A stretch of DNA of 64,000 bases from Nitratireductor sp. GISD-1A_MAKvit (GCF_040819555.1 NZ_CP161920.1:509501-573500); one strand, 5' to 3'; shown: positions 36,521 to 47,899, numbered from the stretch's first letter. Program-made: numbers and translations. The notes: a model not told the origin generated them from the sequence alone.

Positions 36521-38419
36521 TCAGGCTTCCGTTTTGGAAAGCGCCTCGCCGATTTCATCGAGAATTGCCGGGTCGTCAATCGTCGCCGGCATGGTCCATT
36601 CCTGGTGGTCGGCAATCTTCTGCATGGTCGCGCGCAGGATCTTGCCTGAACGCGTTTTGGGCAGGCGCGTGACCGACACCACCTTCTTGAACGCCGCCAC
36701 GGGGCCGATGCGCTCGCGCACCATGGCGATGAGCTCGCGCTCCACGGTGCCTATGTCGGTCTCGTGTTTTCCGTGCAGCACAACGAAGCCGCACGGCACC
36801 TGTCCTTTCAGCGGATCGGCGATGCCGATCACCGCGCATTCGGCGACGGCGGGGTGTTCGGCCACCACCTCCTCCATGCCGCCGGTAGAAAGCCGGTGGC
36901 CCGCCACATTGATAATGTCATCGGTGCGCGCCATGATGAAGAGATAGCCGTCTTCGTCTAGAAGGCCGGCATCCGCCGTTTTATAGTAGCCGGGAAACTC
37001 TCGCAGATAGGCATCGCGGAAACGCCTGTCGTCGTTCCAAAGAGACGGCAGTGCGCCCGGCGGCAGCGGCAGCCTCACAACCACATTGCCAAGTGTTCCC
37101 GCAGGCACCTGATGACCCGCATCGTCCAGTACCTGAACGTCGTAGCCTGGCATTGGCACGCCGGGCGAACCATGTTTTACCGGCAGCATTCCGAGCCCGA
37201 CTGGGTTCTGGCTGATCGGGGCACCGGTTTCCGTCTGCCACCAGTGATCGATTACGGGAACGCCGAGCGTCTTCTCGGCCCACTTCACCGTGTCGGGATC
37301 GGCCCTTTCTCCCGCAAGGAACAGCGTGCGGAAGCCGGTGAGATCGTGCGGTGCAAGCATTTTCGCGTCGGGGTCCGCCGTGCGAATGGCGCGAAAGGCG
37401 GTGGGGGCGGTGAAGAGCGCCGCCACGCTGTGCTCCGCAATCACGCGCCAGAACACGCCGGCATCGGGTGTGCCGACCGGTTTGCCCTCGAACAGGATCG
37501 TGGTGCAGCCGTGGAGCAGAGGCGCGTAGACGATATAGGAATGCCCCACGACCCACCCCACGTCCGAGGCTGCCCAGAACGTCTCGCCGGGTTTTATGCC
37601 GAACTCGTTTAACATCGACCATTTGAGCCGCACCATGTGCCCGCCATTGTCGCGCACCACGCCCTTGGGCCGTCCCGTCGTGCCCGACGTGTAAAGGATA
37701 TAGAGCGGGTCGGTGGCAAGCACCGGCTCGCATTCCACCACGCGGCCCGCTTTGCGTGCGGCCCCCACAAGCGCCGCATAGTCATGATCGCGGCCCTGCG
37801 TGAGGTCGCAGCGCTGTTCCTCTCTCTGTAGGATCAGGCACGCCTCCGGTTTGGCGGCGGAGAGGTTGATCGCTTCGTCGAGCAGCGGTTTGTAGGCGAC
37901 CACGCGGCCGGGCTCCAGTCCGCAGGAAGCCGAGATGATCGCCTTTGGCGCTGCATCGTCGATGCGTGCAGCGAGTTCGCGCGCGGCGAAACCTCCGAAG
38001 ACCACCGAATGCACCGCGCCAATGCGTGCACAGGCAAGCATGGCGAACACCGCCTCCGGCACCATGGGCATGTAGATGACCACACGGTCGCCCCTGCCGA
38101 CACCGAAATCTCTCAGGACGGCAGCCAGTGCCGAAATCTCGTCTTTCAGTTCACCATAGGTGAAACTCTTTTTCCGGCCGCTGATGGGACTGTCATGGAC
38201 GAGGGCGGGCTGATCTTTTCGCCCGCCCTCGACATGCCGGTCCACCGCATTGAAACACGTGTTGCAGGTCGCGCCGGGAAACCAGTGTCCATAGACACCG
38301 GCCTCAGCATCGAAAACCCTGTCCCAGGGGCTGAACCAGTCGATCCCGGCGGCAGCCTCTGCCCAGAATGCCTCGGGATCCTGTTGCCAGCTTCGGTAAA
38401 CCTCGTGATAGCGCGACAT
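36521..38419 (-). CDS. prpE: Propionyl-CoA synthetase type acyl-CoA ligase (PrpE)
   Basis: A 632-residue AMP-forming ligase. Core motifs are YILYTSGTTGRPKGVVRDNGG (20 residues of it diagnostic for PrpE), DHWWQTETGAPI, the AMP-binding YKTADAGLLDEDGYLFIMAR with the hinge Asp, VAGHRLSTG, and the catalytic lysine near the end in PKTRSGKILRA. The N-terminal YHEVYRSWQQDPEAFWAEAA is also typical. It activates propionate or other short acids. AGGAGGCGGGG before ATG 38419 fixes the start and excludes a 67-codon upstream extension. Confidence 0.87.
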   Translation of the reverse strand: MSRYHEVYRSWQQDPEAFWAEAAAGIDWFSPWDRVFDAEAGVYGHWFPGATCNTCFNAVDRHVEGGRKDQPALVHDSPISGRKKSFTYGELKDEISALAAVLRDFGVGRGDRVVIYMPMVPEAVFAMLACARIGAVHSVVFGGFAARELAARIDDAAPKAIISASCGLEPGRVVAYKPLLDEAINLSAAKPEACLILQREEQRCDLTQGRDHDYAALVGAARKAGRVVECEPVLATDPLYILYTSGTTGRPKGVVRDNGGHMVRLKWSMLNEFGIKPGETFWAASDVGWVVGHSYIVYAPLLHGCTTILFEGKPVGTPDAGVFWRVIAEHSVAALFTAPTAFRAIRTADPDAKMLAPHDLTGFRTLFLAGERADPDTVKWAEKTLGVPVIDHWWQTETGAPISQNPVGLGMLPVKHGSPGVPMPGYDVQVLDDAGHQVPAGTLGNVVVRLPLPPGALPSLWNDDRRFRDAYLREFPGYYKTADAGLLDEDGYLFIMARTDDIINVAGHRLSTGGMEEVVAEHPAVAECAVIGIADPLKGQVPCGFVVLHGKHETDIGTVERELIAMVRERIGPVAAFKKVVSVTRLPKTRSGKILRATMQKIADHQEWTMPATIDDPAILDEIGEALSKTEA

Positions 38420-38572
38420 CACCCCGCCTCCTCCCTGCGGTTTGAGCCTCTTTTGAAAGAGGTTAGCGGATGGGGAGGCTGCACGTAAATCAGACTTGCG
38501 GCGAAGGACGCTCTTTTGACACGAGGCAGGCGGGGAGGCACAACAGGGCATGTCTTCGCGAATCGGGCCTTC

Positions 38573-38734
38573 ATGACCAAGATCCTGCTTCTTCTCATCC
38601 TGGCGATGATGATCGTGCACATCATCAAACCGCTCGGGCTTCCGGGTCTTCGCCGGCGCGCCGATTTCTGGAAGCTGGCTTTGATCGCGCTCGCTGCGGT
38701 CTCACTCACCATCCTTCTGCGCGGGGGAGAGTAG
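38573..38734 (+). CDS. Small two-helix membrane protein
   Basis: A 53-residue protein from ATG 38573, with two hydrophobic helices (TKILLLLILAMMIVHII and FWKLALIALAAVSLTILL) joined by a basic loop. No strong ribosome site is visible; an upstream in-frame ATG at 38516 would add 19 polar residues. Similar short proteins occur next to fba in some rhizobia. Function unknown. Confidence 0.55.
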   Translation: MTKILLLLILAMMIVHIIKPLGLPGLRRRADFWKLALIALAAVSLTILLRGGE

Positions 38735-38759
38735 AGCTTCTCTCTCGCCGCAAAGAAAA

Positions 38760-38785
38760 GGCCCGCCGACAATTGCCGACGGGCC
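38760..38785 (-). terminator. Terminator after fbaB
   Basis: An imperfect inverted repeat (GGCCCG-CCG with CGG-CGGGCC) lies between the converging genes. On the minus strand it is followed by CTTTTCTTT, so it mainly serves the aldolase gene. Confidence 0.6.
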
Positions 38786-38813
38786 GTGACAGGCTTTGTC
38801 GATGCCTGATTGA

Positions 38814-39836
38814 TCAGGCCGCTTCGAGACCCTGCTTCCACTGGCCGGTGGCGGCGAGACTGTTCATCTTCGCGCGGTGTGCGAAGGCCTGTTGCGCGGC
38901 GGCGACGTTTTCCTTTTTGCCGCCCCATGCCTTCAGGCCGGCAGCCTGAAGCGCGCGGCCATAGGAGAAGGTCAGCGCCCAGGGCATGTCGAAGCCGGCA
39001 TTCATGAGCGAGAGGTGCGCAGTCGCCTCTTCATCCGACTGGCCACCGGAGAGGAAGGCGATGCCGGGCACGGCGGCCGGAACGGTTGATTTCAGGCAAC
39101 GCACGGTCTTTTCGGCCACTTCCTCGCGGCTTGCTTTGCGCGCGTTCTTGCCGTCGATCACCATGTTCGGCTTCAGGACCATGCCTTCAAGCGAAACGCG
39201 AGCGTCGTAGAGTTCCGCGAAAACGGTCTTGAGAACCCACTCCGTGACCTCGTAGCAGCGGTCGATGGAGTGATCGCCCGGCTTGCCGTCCATCAGCACT
39301 TCCGGTTCCACGATCGGCACGATGCCGGTTTCCTGGCAGAGCGCTGCATAGCGGGCGAGCGCCTGTGCGTTCTGTTTCACGGCACCCCAGTTCGGCAGGT
39401 CGTTCGAGATGGAGATCACGCCGCGCCACTTGGCGAAGCGTGCACCAAGTCCGTAATATTCGATCAGGCGATCGCGCAGGCCGTCGAGACCCTCGGTGAT
39501 GGTTTCGCCCTCGAAGCCGGCCAGCGGCTTGGCGCCGCCATCGACCTTGATGCCCGGCACTGCGCCGGAGGCCCTGATGACATCGACCAGCGGCGTGCCG
39601 TCGGCAGCCTTCTGGCGGATCGTTTCGTCAAAGAGAATGACGCCGGAGATGCAGTCCTTCATCGCCGCCTCGGCACGGAACATCATCTCACGATAGTCAC
39701 GCCGGTTCTCTTCCGTCGATTCCAGCCCGATCGTGTCAAAGCGCTTCTTGATGGTGCCGGAGCTTTCATCCGCCGCCAGTATCCCCTGTCCCGGGGTCAC
39801 CATGGCGGCCGCAATATCCTCAAGCCGTTCGCTCAT
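38814..39836 (-). CDS. fbaB: Fructose-bisphosphate aldolase class I
   Basis: A 340-residue Schiff-base aldolase splitting fructose 1,6-bisphosphate into dihydroxyacetone phosphate and glyceraldehyde 3-phosphate. Segments: LAADESSGTIKKRFDTIGLE, SGVILFDETIRQK, KVDGGAKPL, IVEPEVLMDGKPGDHSI and LKPNMVIDGK with the active-site lysine, then FLSGGQSDEEAT. This is the eukaryote-like class I form typical of rhizobia. AGGAGA before ATG 39836 sets the start. It is near pgk, gap and tkt on the same strand. Confidence 0.94.
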   Translation of the reverse strand: MSERLEDIAAAMVTPGQGILAADESSGTIKKRFDTIGLESTEENRRDYREMMFRAEAAMKDCISGVILFDETIRQKAADGTPLVDVIRASGAVPGIKVDGGAKPLAGFEGETITEGLDGLRDRLIEYYGLGARFAKWRGVISISNDLPNWGAVKQNAQALARYAALCQETGIVPIVEPEVLMDGKPGDHSIDRCYEVTEWVLKTVFAELYDARVSLEGMVLKPNMVIDGKNARKASREEVAEKTVRCLKSTVPAAVPGIAFLSGGQSDEEATAHLSLMNAGFDMPWALTFSYGRALQAAGLKAWGGKKENVAAAQQAFAHRAKMNSLAATGQWKQGLEAA

Positions 39837-39945
39837 TTCAGGTCTCCTGTCTGTACATGACCGGGCGATAGCAGATGCAGATGACAAACGGAATGCGCCC
39901 TGAAGACCCCTAATCGATTGAAATGACAGACTATTCACATTTTGC

Positions 39946-41148
39946 TTAACGGGCGTTCGAAAGCGCCTCCACACCGGGCAGTTTCTTGCCTTCCATCCAT
40001 TCAAGAAAGGCGCCGCCGGCCGTGGAGACATAGGTGAACTCGTCAGCCACCCCGGCATGGTTGAGCGCAGCAACCGTGTCGCCTCCGCCGGCCACGGAAA
40101 CGAGCAGCCCCTCGCCGGTTCGGTGACCTGCGTGTTTTGCCGCGGCAACGGTCGCCACGTCGAAGGGTTCGATCTCGAATGCGCCCAGCGGGCCGTTCCA
40201 GACCACCGTGTCGGCACGGTCAAGCCACTCTTTCACCTTTTCGATGCTCTTCGGGCCGACATCCAGGATCATCGCATCCGACGGGACGTTTTCGATCTCG
40301 ACCGTCTCGGTCTCTGCGCCTGCCTTGAATTCACGCGCCACGACAGCATCCACGGGCAGGACGATCGCACAGCCGCACTCGGCCGCCTCGATCATGATCT
40401 GCTTGGCGGTCTGTGTGAGATCGTGTTCGCACAGGGACTTGCCCACTTCGGTGCCGCGTGCTGCGAGAAACGTGTTGGCCATGCCGCCGCCGATTACCAG
40501 CGCATCCACCTTCTTGACGAGATTCATCAGGAGGTCGATTTTGGTGGAAACCTTTGCACCGCCGACAATCGCGAGCACGGGCTTGGCCGGTTTGCCGAGG
40601 CCTTTCTCCAGCGCTTCAAGCTCCGCCTGCATGGTACGGCCGGCATAGGACGGCAGCAGATGCGCAAGCCCCTCCGTGGAGGCGTGAGCCCGGTGCGCGG
40701 CGGAGAAGGCATCGTTCACATAAAGATCGCCATTCCCGGCAAGCGCCTTTGCAAAATCCGGGTCGTTCCTTTCCTCACCGGCATGGAAGCGGGTGTTCTC
40801 AAGGAGCAGAATGTCCCCATCGGCCATCTCGGAGATGGCGTCCGCTGCCGGAGCACCGATGCAGTCCCGGGCAAAGTGCACACGATGGTCGAGCACGCTC
40901 TCCACCGCATAGGCGATGGGTTCGAGTGAAGCTGCCGCATCGGGCTTGCCCCCAGGCCGGCCGAAATGTGCCATGAGGATCACCTTCGCACCCTTGCCCG
41001 ACAGTTCCTGAATGGTCGGCGCAACGCGCTCGATGCGGGTGGTGTCTCCGACCTTTCCGTCCTTTACCGGCACGTTCAGATCGACGCGCACCAGCACGCG
41101 CTTGCCTGCAATGTCGTTGAGATCGTCAAGGGTCTTGAAGTCCGGCAT
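39946..41148 (-). CDS. pgk: Phosphoglycerate kinase
   Basis: A 400-residue glycolytic kinase transferring phosphate from 1,3-bisphosphoglycerate to ADP. Supporting segments are [79 protein letters not shown] and [15 protein letters not shown]. The start is ATG 41148; a longer in-frame extension does not resemble the family. Encoded just upstream of fbaB, but 109 bases apart. Confidence 0.95.
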   Translation of the reverse strand: MPDFKTLDDLNDIAGKRVLVRVDLNVPVKDGKVGDTTRIERVAPTIQELSGKGAKVILMAHFGRPGGKPDAAASLEPIAYAVESVLDHRVHFARDCIGAPAADAISEMADGDILLLENTRFHAGEERNDPDFAKALAGNGDLYVNDAFSAAHRAHASTEGLAHLLPSYAGRTMQAELEALEKGLGKPAKPVLAIVGGAKVSTKIDLLMNLVKKVDALVIGGGMANTFLAARGTEVGKSLCEHDLTQTAKQIMIEAAECGCAIVLPVDAVVAREFKAGAETETVEIENVPSDAMILDVGPKSIEKVKEWLDRADTVVWNGPLGAFEIEPFDVATVAAAKHAGHRTGEGLLVSVAGGGDTVAALNHAGVADEFTYVSTAGGAFLEWMEGKKLPGVEALSNAR

Positions 41149-41284
41149 GGCGCTTGGCTGTCTCCTGTGAATGGTCCTGACAACGACGCGAGGTCGGCCG
41201 TCCGGGCCGCTGGTGGAAAGGTGATACAAGAATTCGCTGGCGACCATACAGCGCCGCGCGCCGCACGCAAGATGGAGCGAACAA

Positions 41285-43096
41285 TTATGAGCCGGCGTCC
41301 GGCCGTTGTTTCCTGCGAAACGCCCAGCGCAGCAGTTCTCGCAGGCTGAGCAGTCTGGGCAGGCGCGCTTCCGGCACCTGCGGCTCGACTGACAGGCCGA
41401 TAGCCGAAATGCGCCCGTCGTCATCGACGTCGCGAACGATCAGTTCGATCTGACCGAGTGTCGTCCGATCGCCATATTCCGCGCGTCCGCCAAGCCGTTC
41501 ACGCATCAGGTCGGCAATCCGCTTCTTCTGGTCTTCCTCGCTGAGGCCCGGTGCATAAGCCGCCTCGATATCGGAGGCAGGGCGCTCCGGGTCGACCGCG
41601 AATGCGCCGAAAAACTCCGCATCTTCCGGATCCATCTCAACGGGGCTGGCAAACAGGCGGTCGAGGAGACGCGGATAGCGGTCGGGCACGAAGATATAGA
41701 CGTGGTCACCAGCCACCAGCCTCCCCGCATATTGATAGGTCATGGAGCGCCCGTTGCGCACCACGAGCGACGGTTTCGCCCAGCGTGGTATGCGTTGACC
41801 GCGCTCGACAGGGCTTCCGGCCACCACGCGATAGGCCAGAAGTTCATGGCGGGCGGAGCCTGGCAGTTCCAGTTCGACCTTGTTGAGCGGTCCCATGCGC
41901 GGCGGCAGCGTCAGGCCCAGCCGGCGCGCCAGTGGCCCCACCGTCCAGCCCTGCACGATCAGCGAGACCAGAACGATGATGAACACGATGTTGAACAGGG
42001 GCCGGCCGTTGGGCAGTTCGTCGATCAGCGGCGTGATCGCGAGCAAGATGGAGACCGCGCCGCGCAACCCCACCCAGGAGACGAAAGCGCTTTCGGCCGG
42101 TGTAAACCGGAAGGGCATCAGGCACAGCGTTACCGCCAGCGGGCGGGCGACGAAGATCAGGAAGAGGCCGATGAACAGTGCGGGCAGGGCGATCTCGGCA
42201 AACTGCGACGGTGTTGCAAACAGGCCCAGCACGAGGAACATGATGATCTGGGCCAGCCATGTTACGCCGTCCTGAAAGCGCTTCAGCATGGCGGTCGAGC
42301 GCAGCTTGGCATTGCCGGCGATCAGGCCCGCCACGTACACGGCAAGAAAGCCCGAGCCACCTATGGCGCCGGCCAGCGCGAACACAAGCAGTGAGAGAGC
42401 GAGAACGAAAATCGGCAACAGCCCCTGTTCCAGCCGCAGCCGAATCACCAGCCGCACGATGCTCCAGCCGCCGACAAGCCCGGCCAGGAGGCCGATACCC
42501 ATTTGCTGGAGAAAGCCAAGTGCCACATCGGCCGCAAGTTCGCCCGTCTTGATGGCCTCGCCGCCGGCGATCAGCCCGACGAGCGAAAGTGTGAGAAAGA
42601 TGGCGATTGGATCGTTCGATCCGGATTCGACTTCCAGGGTCGAGCGAACCCGTTCGCGCACGGAAATGTTCCCAACCCGGAGCAGAAAGAACACTGCGGC
42701 GGCGTCTGTAGAGGCGACCGTGGCACCAAGCAGAAAGGATTCAAGCCAGCTGAAGCTGGTCACATAATATGCCGCGACGCCCACAAGGCCTGCGGTCAGC
42801 AAAACGCCGATGGTTGCAAGCGTGATGGCGGGGGCCGCAGCTTGCCTGAAGGCGGAAATGGAGGTGCCGAAGCCCGAATCGAAGAGAATCACAGCCAGCG
42901 CCAGAGAACCGATGAAATAGGCGATGGCGGCATTGTCGAAATCGAGTCCGAGACCATCCGTTCCCGCTGCCAGGCCGATTCCGAGGAAGATGAGAAGCAG
43001 CGGAGCACCGAAACGGAAAGCGATCAGGCTGGAAAACGCGGCAAACAGCACAAGGGTCGTGCCCACCAGCGTTATGAGATAAATGCCCTGATCCAT
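41285..43096 (-). CDS. nhaP2: Potassium/proton antiporter, CPA1 family (CvrA/NhaP2)
   Basis: A 603-residue membrane antiporter. About 12 helices fill residues 1-390 and include [37 protein letters not shown] and [14 protein letters not shown], the ion-transport aspartate region. A cytoplasmic part follows with a TrkA-C-like domain ([20 protein letters not shown]) and a CorC/HlyC-type C-terminal domain ([20 protein letters not shown]). This is the layout of the K+/H+ antiporter NhaP2/CvrA, which exports K+ for volume and pH control. Confidence 0.9.
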   Translation of the reverse strand: MDQGIYLITLVGTTLVLFAAFSSLIAFRFGAPLLLIFLGIGLAAGTDGLGLDFDNAAIAYFIGSLALAVILFDSGFGTSISAFRQAAAPAITLATIGVLLTAGLVGVAAYYVTSFSWLESFLLGATVASTDAAAVFFLLRVGNISVRERVRSTLEVESGSNDPIAIFLTLSLVGLIAGGEAIKTGELAADVALGFLQQMGIGLLAGLVGGWSIVRLVIRLRLEQGLLPIFVLALSLLVFALAGAIGGSGFLAVYVAGLIAGNAKLRSTAMLKRFQDGVTWLAQIIMFLVLGLFATPSQFAEIALPALFIGLFLIFVARPLAVTLCLMPFRFTPAESAFVSWVGLRGAVSILLAITPLIDELPNGRPLFNIVFIIVLVSLIVQGWTVGPLARRLGLTLPPRMGPLNKVELELPGSARHELLAYRVVAGSPVERGQRIPRWAKPSLVVRNGRSMTYQYAGRLVAGDHVYIFVPDRYPRLLDRLFASPVEMDPEDAEFFGAFAVDPERPASDIEAAYAPGLSEEDQKKRIADLMRERLGGRAEYGDRTTLGQIELIVRDVDDDGRISAIGLSVEPQVPEARLPRLLSLRELLRWAFRRKQRPDAGS

Positions 43097-43185
43097 CCGC
43101 CTCTCGTGATCCCGCCTGCGTCAAGTGTCTGTTCTGTTTCCATAAAACGTGCGGCGGAAGTGAGACGCAAGAGCCACGCCAAAAG

Positions 43186-43212
43186 AAAAACGCCCGGCGT
43201 GGTGACCGGGCG
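43186..43212 (-). terminator. Terminator after the 43.2 kb operon
   Basis: CGCCCGG (43191-43197) pairs with CCGGGCG (43206-43212). On the minus strand the stem is followed by TTTTTCTTTT. Confidence 0.75.
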
Positions 43213-43235
43213 GTGCAACGCGCTGTCTGTGGTGG

Positions 43236-43841
43236 TTAGAACAGTTTGATGACCGCGGGTATGCGGCTGTAGTCTTCGTCGGCCCGCACCCGTATGAAGC
43301 CGGCAAGAACATTGTCGTCGGAGAGGATGAATTCACCGATGGTTTTGTCGTATCGAAACTCGGCCTTGTCGCCTTTCAAGACCAGGGAGTAACGGGCAAG
43401 ACACTCGTCGGTATTCCAGAAGCCGAGGCAACCATCTTTCTCGGAGCGATGCCTGACCTCCAGCGAATAAAGCCCGGAGTGCTCCTTTATGAACTTCTTG
43501 TCCTTTTCCGTAGCGGAGTTTCCAGCCACAAGCTCAATGTCGATGCGCATTTTCTGCATGATGGCGGTGAAAGCGATCTGCTGACGTACGAGAGGGTCGG
43601 TTGCAGAGCTCAAACCCTGCCGGATGGCATATGCGCGGATCGTGGGATTTTCGGAGCAGGATAGCTCCTCGAATGCGAAAAGACGATCGAGTGGATCTGC
43701 TCCGTCTTCTGCCAGCTTGTCGCGGAAATCCTTCATTTCCTGTGTTGAGAGGCTCTTGTACTCCTCGCAGGCTGAAGCGCCAGCGGCCCCCAGTAACACC
43801 ACACCGAAAGCCGCAATCAGACGGCCGATCCAACGCTTCAT
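43236..43841 (-). CDS. Secreted protein of unknown function
   Basis: A 201-residue exported protein with a signal peptide (KRWIGRLIAAFGVVLLGAAG, cut after ASA). The mature part begins with LSTQEMKDFRDKLAEDGADP and ends with a beta-rich lipocalin-like segment (GDKAEFRYDKTIGEFILSDD). Its ATG overlaps the stop of the upstream gene by four bases (ATGA), so the two are translationally coupled and probably work together at the envelope. I do not recognise the family. Confidence 0.7.
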   Translation of the reverse strand: MKRWIGRLIAAFGVVLLGAAGASACEEYKSLSTQEMKDFRDKLAEDGADPLDRLFAFEELSCSENPTIRAYAIRQGLSSATDPLVRQQIAFTAIMQKMRIDIELVAGNSATEKDKKFIKEHSGLYSLEVRHRSEKDGCLGFWNTDECLARYSLVLKGDKAEFRYDKTIGEFILSDDNVLAGFIRVRADEDYSRIPAVIKLF

Positions 43842-44641
43842 GTCTGTTTTCCTTCTACCACCGAAATGATCAGTCGATTTGCCGGTCCTTTGGTTTCCAC
43901 TTCGCCTATCGCAATGGAACAGCCCGACCATAACTCTGCCGCTTGTTTCAAAGGCAACCGTTTTTCATAGCCTCTGAAACCGGCCCCGGGGATATCCCGG
44001 TTGCGGCTGGAAAGTTGAACTGCGTCTCCGTGCCCGATCACGTCCGCTTTGAAATCCGCGTGGCCGCACAGCGTGAACAATTGGCCTTCAAAGACGCCGA
44101 AAACCTTTTCTCGTGTAGTGGCACTGTTTTTCGGGGCGGGGGGCTCTGCCATCGAAGGTGCAGCGTTCGATGCGGGCACTTCCTCGGGCCGCGTCGTGCT
44201 GGCCGGGGGCATGGGAAGCGTTCCAGGGGGCGGATCCGTCGGCTCGTCAAGGGAGGTTTCGGGCGTGGGCACGTTCACATCCTGTGGTGGGGGCGGTGTC
44301 TGTCGCAACCCGGGGGCTCGTGCAAGCGCATCGATTTCTTCGCGCATTCTTTGTTCCAGATTGGCCATGAGCTGGCGTTGTTCGCGAATCTTTTCGGCAT
44401 TCTGATCAATCGCCCGGGCGTTGCGGTCGGTTTCCCGAGCGCTTTTCTCGATCGCATCAATGCTTTTGTGAATGATCTCTGTCTGCTGACGTGCAAGTTG
44501 CGCCTGCTGTTGCTTCTCGCCGCTGCGCCACCAGTCCTCAAAGACCGTCTGGGCGACCATCAGCGCCAATGATGCAAGAGCACCGAAGACTGCCGATGCT
44601 TTCAGCCAACCGCGCCACATTTTCCGTTTCCCCGACGTCAA
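43838..44641 (-). CDS. Membrane-anchored coiled-coil protein
   Basis: Up to 267 residues (an internal ATG at 44620 is a possible start). One N-terminal membrane helix (WLKASAVFGALASLALMVAQ) is followed by a long coiled coil (about 40-105: QQTEIIHKSIDAIEKSARET onward). A Pro-rich linker (about 110-165) leads to a C-terminal globular domain with two cysteines (LFTLCGHADFK, LWSGCSIAIGEVE). It looks like a periplasmic spacer that positions a small domain. It is coupled to the downstream secreted protein. Family unknown. Confidence 0.7.
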   Translation of the reverse strand: MTSGKRKMWRGWLKASAVFGALASLALMVAQTVFEDWWRSGEKQQQAQLARQQTEIIHKSIDAIEKSARETDRNARAIDQNAEKIREQRQLMANLEQRMREEIDALARAPGLRQTPPPPQDVNVPTPETSLDEPTDPPPGTLPMPPASTTRPEEVPASNAAPSMAEPPAPKNSATTREKVFGVFEGQLFTLCGHADFKADVIGHGDAVQLSSRNRDIPGAGFRGYEKRLPLKQAAELWSGCSIAIGEVETKGPANRLIISVVEGKQT

Positions 44642-44707
44642 CCCCTGTGGAATTCAGCACAAGCGCGTAGAAGGTTCAACCGAAGATGGATGACGACGGA
44701 ACAAAAA

Positions 44708-44732
44708 AATCCCCGTCATTGGACGGGGATTT
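44708..44732 (-). terminator. Rho-independent terminator of gap
   Basis: AAATCCCCGTC (44708-44717 core) pairs with GACGGGGATTT around an ATTG loop. On the minus strand it ends in a run of seven T's, 29 bases after the gap stop codon. Confidence 0.88.
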
Positions 44733-44760
44733 GTCAGTCTCGGTGTTTTTCTGATGGATG

Positions 44761-45768
44761 TCAGATCGTCTTGCCGAAGGCCACGGCCGTATCGGCCATC
44801 CGGTTGGAGAAGCCCCACTCATTGTCGTACCAGGACATGACGCGAACCAGATCGCCCTCGATCACCTTGGTCTGGTCGAGCGCGAAGGTGGAAGAGGCGG
44901 GGTTGTGGTTCAGATCGATGGAGACGAGCGGTTCGTTGGTGTAGGCGAGGATGCCCTTCAGGCCGCCGTCGGCGGCGGCGACGAGCGCCTGGTTGACCTC
45001 TTCTACCGTGACCTTTTTCTTCGGCACGAATTTGAAGTCGATGACCGAAACATTCGGGGTCGGGACGCGGATGGAAACACCGTCCAGCTTGCCGTTGAGC
45101 TCCGGCAGGACGAGGCCGACGGCCTTTGCCGCACCGGTCGAGGTCGGGATCATCGAGACGGCCGCTGCACGGGCGCGATAGAGATCCTTGTGCATCGTGT
45201 CGAGCGTCGGCTGGTCGCCCGTATAGGCGTGAACCGTGGTCATGAAGCCCTTCTCGATGCCGAAGGCGTCGTTCAGCACCTTGGCGACCGGTGCCAGGCA
45301 ATTGGTGGTGCAGGAGGCATTGGAGACCACGCGGTGCTCGCTGGAGAGCTTGTCATGGTTGACGCCATAGACAACCGTCAGGTCGGCGCCGGAAGCCGGA
45401 GCCGAAACCAGCACGCGCTTGGCGCCGGCATCGAGATGCAGCGATGCCTTGTCCTTGGCGGTGAAGATGCCGGTGCATTCCATCACGATGTCGACACCAA
45501 GCTCGCCCCACGGCAGCTTGGAGGGGTCACGCTCGGCAAACACCTTGAAGGAATCGGAGCCGATGTTGATCGTGTCGCCGTCGACCTTCACCTCGGAAGG
45601 GAAGCGGCCATGGACGCTGTCATAGCGCAGAAGATGCGCATTGGTCTCGACAGGGCCGAGATCGTTGATCGCGACGATGTCGATGTCCTTGCGGCCCGAC
45701 TCGTAGATCGCGCGTACGACGTTGCGGCCGATACGGCCAAATCCGTTGATGGCAACTTTGACGGTCAT
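44761..45768 (-). CDS. gap: Glyceraldehyde-3-phosphate dehydrogenase
   Basis: A 335-residue NAD-dependent enzyme of glycolysis. The N-terminus [20 protein letters not shown] is the cofactor fold; the catalytic cysteine is in [13 protein letters not shown], with the histidine in [10 protein letters not shown], and the phosphate-binding [20 protein letters not shown] follows. The C-terminus [13 protein letters not shown] is invariant. It lies downstream of tkt (136-base gap) and has its own strong terminator. It would use the glyceraldehyde 3-phosphate made by the proposed catabolic locus. Confidence 0.97.
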   Translation of the reverse strand: MTVKVAINGFGRIGRNVVRAIYESGRKDIDIVAINDLGPVETNAHLLRYDSVHGRFPSEVKVDGDTINIGSDSFKVFAERDPSKLPWGELGVDIVMECTGIFTAKDKASLHLDAGAKRVLVSAPASGADLTVVYGVNHDKLSSEHRVVSNASCTTNCLAPVAKVLNDAFGIEKGFMTTVHAYTGDQPTLDTMHKDLYRARAAAVSMIPTSTGAAKAVGLVLPELNGKLDGVSIRVPTPNVSVIDFKFVPKKKVTVEEVNQALVAAADGGLKGILAYTNEPLVSIDLNHNPASSTFALDQTKVIEGDLVRVMSWYDNEWGFSNRMADTAVAFGKTI

Positions 45769-45904
45769 GAACTTTCTCCGGCGAATGGGTGGTCGTGCGC
45801 TGGCACGGAAAGAGACGCCGTTTCATAGCGGCGTCAGCGTCAAGAATCCAGATGGCGGGGCAGGCATTTGCCCGTCCCGCACCCGGATTTGGCAGCAATC
45901 GGCC

Positions 45905-47899
45905 TCAGCCGAGATTTTCCAGCCGCTTCTGTGCGGCGTTGGCAGCAGCTTCGGCAGTGATGCCGAAATGCTGGTAGAGCTCCGGTGCTGGCGCACTTGC
46001 GCCAAAGCCGGTCATGCCAATGAAGATTCCATCCGAACCGATGATCGCATCCCAGCCCTGGCGAATGCCGGCTTCGATGGCGATTTTCACCGGGGCATTT
46101 CCGATCACGGCCCTGCGGTAGTCATCGCTCTGCTGCTCGAACAGTTCAAAGCAGGGCACAGAAACGACACGGGCCGGATGGCCGGCAGCATCCAGCGCCG
46201 CCTTGGCAGCCATTGCGACTTCCACCTCCGAACCGGTGGCAAAGAGCGTCACCCTGGCGTCGTCGTCGGAGCCGGCGAGCTCATAGGCGCCGCGGGCGCA
46301 CAGATTGTCGGCCTCGTGCCTGGTGCGCACCGGTGTCAGGTTCTGGCGCGAAAGGGCGAGCGTGGAAGGTGCCTTGCGGCTCTCGATCGCCACCTGCCAG
46401 CATTCCGCCGTTTCGATTGCGTCCGCCGGGCGGAACACGAGATGGTTGGGGATTGCGCGCAGCGCGGCCAGATGTTCCACCGGCTGGTGGGTCGGGCCGT
46501 CCTCGCCAAGACCGATGGAGTCATGCGTCATCACGAAGATGGAACGGATCTGCATCAGCGAGGCGAGGCGCATCGCCGGGCGGGCGTAGTCCGAGAAGGT
46601 CAGGAAGGTGCCGCCATAGGGGATGATACCGCCATGCAGCGTCATGCCATTCATGGCGGCTGCCATGGCGTGTTCGCGGATGCCGTAATGGGCATAGCGG
46701 CCGGAGAAATCCTCGGCGCTGATCGGTCCTGTCTGGCTCGTCTTGGTGTTGTTGGATCCGGTCAGGTCGGCAGAGCCGCCAATGGTTTCCGGCAGCACGG
46801 CGTTGATGGCCTCAAGCGCCATTTCCGATGCTTTTCTGCTGGCAACCTTGGGCGGCTCGGCAACCAGCTTTTCCCTGTATTCGAGCATGGCTGCCGAGAA
46901 GGTTTCCGGCAGATCTCCGCGCATGCGGCGCTCGAATTCGCCGCGCGTCTCCGCGTCAGCGGCAGCGAGGCGGTCCTCCCAGGCCTTGCGCTCCTTTGCC
47001 GAGTGCAGGCCGGCCAGACGCCAGTCGTCAAGAATGTCGGAGGGAACGACGAACGGCTCCGCGTCCCAGCCGAGTTCCTTGCGTGCTCCGGCAATTTCTT
47101 CCGCGCCAAGCGGAGATCCGTGCACTTTCGCAGTTCCGGATTTCGTAGGCGCACCGAAGCCGATGGTCGTGCGGCAGGCAATCAGCGTCGGTTTGTCGGA
47201 GGATCTTGCGGTTTCGATCGCTCCGGCAATCGCATCGGGATCGTGGCCGTCACAACGCAGCGTGTTCCAGCCCGAGGCCTCGAAACGGGCGCACTGGTCG
47301 GTGGAATCGGTGAGCGAGGTAGAGCCGTCGATGGAGATCTGGTTGTCGTCGAAAAGAACGATCAGCTTGTTGAGCTTGAGATGCCCGGCAAGTGTCAGCG
47401 CTTCCTGGCTGATCCCCTCCATGAGGCAGCCATCGCCGGCGAGCACGTATGTGTAGTGATCCACCAGGTCATCGCCGAAGCGTGCGTTCAGAATGCGCTC
47501 GGCGATCGCCATGCCCACGGAGTTGGCGAGACCCTGGCCAAGCGGGCCGGTTGTCGTCTCGATGCCGGCTGCATGGCCAAATTCCGGGTGGCCGGCCGTG
47601 CGCGAGCCGAGCTGGCGGAAATTCTTGATCTCGTCGATCGTGACGTCTTCGTAGCCCAGCAGATAGAGCAGCGAATAAAGCAGCATCGACCCGTGGCCGG
47701 CCGAAAGGACGAAGCGGTCGCGGTCGGCCCAGTTCGGATTCTTTGGATCGTGCTTCATGAAACGGGTGAAAAGGACGGTGGCGATGTCGGCTGCGCCCAT
47801 GGGCAGGCCGGGGTGGCCCGATTTGGCCTTCTCCACCGCATCCATGGAAAGGAAGCGGATCGCGTTGGCCATCCGGTCGTGTTTGTCGCGTGAGATCAT
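45905..47899 (-). CDS. tkt: Transketolase
   Basis: A 664-residue thiamine-diphosphate enzyme of the pentose phosphate pathway. Segments: [59 protein letters not shown], the ThDP motif [14 protein letters not shown] ending [10 protein letters not shown], and [19 protein letters not shown]-like [18 protein letters not shown]. Its length is standard. The order tkt-gap with pgk and fbaB downstream is the usual rhizobial arrangement. Confidence 0.96.
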   Translation of the reverse strand: MISRDKHDRMANAIRFLSMDAVEKAKSGHPGLPMGAADIATVLFTRFMKHDPKNPNWADRDRFVLSAGHGSMLLYSLLYLLGYEDVTIDEIKNFRQLGSRTAGHPEFGHAAGIETTTGPLGQGLANSVGMAIAERILNARFGDDLVDHYTYVLAGDGCLMEGISQEALTLAGHLKLNKLIVLFDDNQISIDGSTSLTDSTDQCARFEASGWNTLRCDGHDPDAIAGAIETARSSDKPTLIACRTTIGFGAPTKSGTAKVHGSPLGAEEIAGARKELGWDAEPFVVPSDILDDWRLAGLHSAKERKAWEDRLAAADAETRGEFERRMRGDLPETFSAAMLEYREKLVAEPPKVASRKASEMALEAINAVLPETIGGSADLTGSNNTKTSQTGPISAEDFSGRYAHYGIREHAMAAAMNGMTLHGGIIPYGGTFLTFSDYARPAMRLASLMQIRSIFVMTHDSIGLGEDGPTHQPVEHLAALRAIPNHLVFRPADAIETAECWQVAIESRKAPSTLALSRQNLTPVRTRHEADNLCARGAYELAGSDDDARVTLFATGSEVEVAMAAKAALDAAGHPARVVSVPCFELFEQQSDDYRRAVIGNAPVKIAIEAGIRQGWDAIIGSDGIFIGMTGFGASAPAPELYQHFGITAEAAANAAQKRLENLG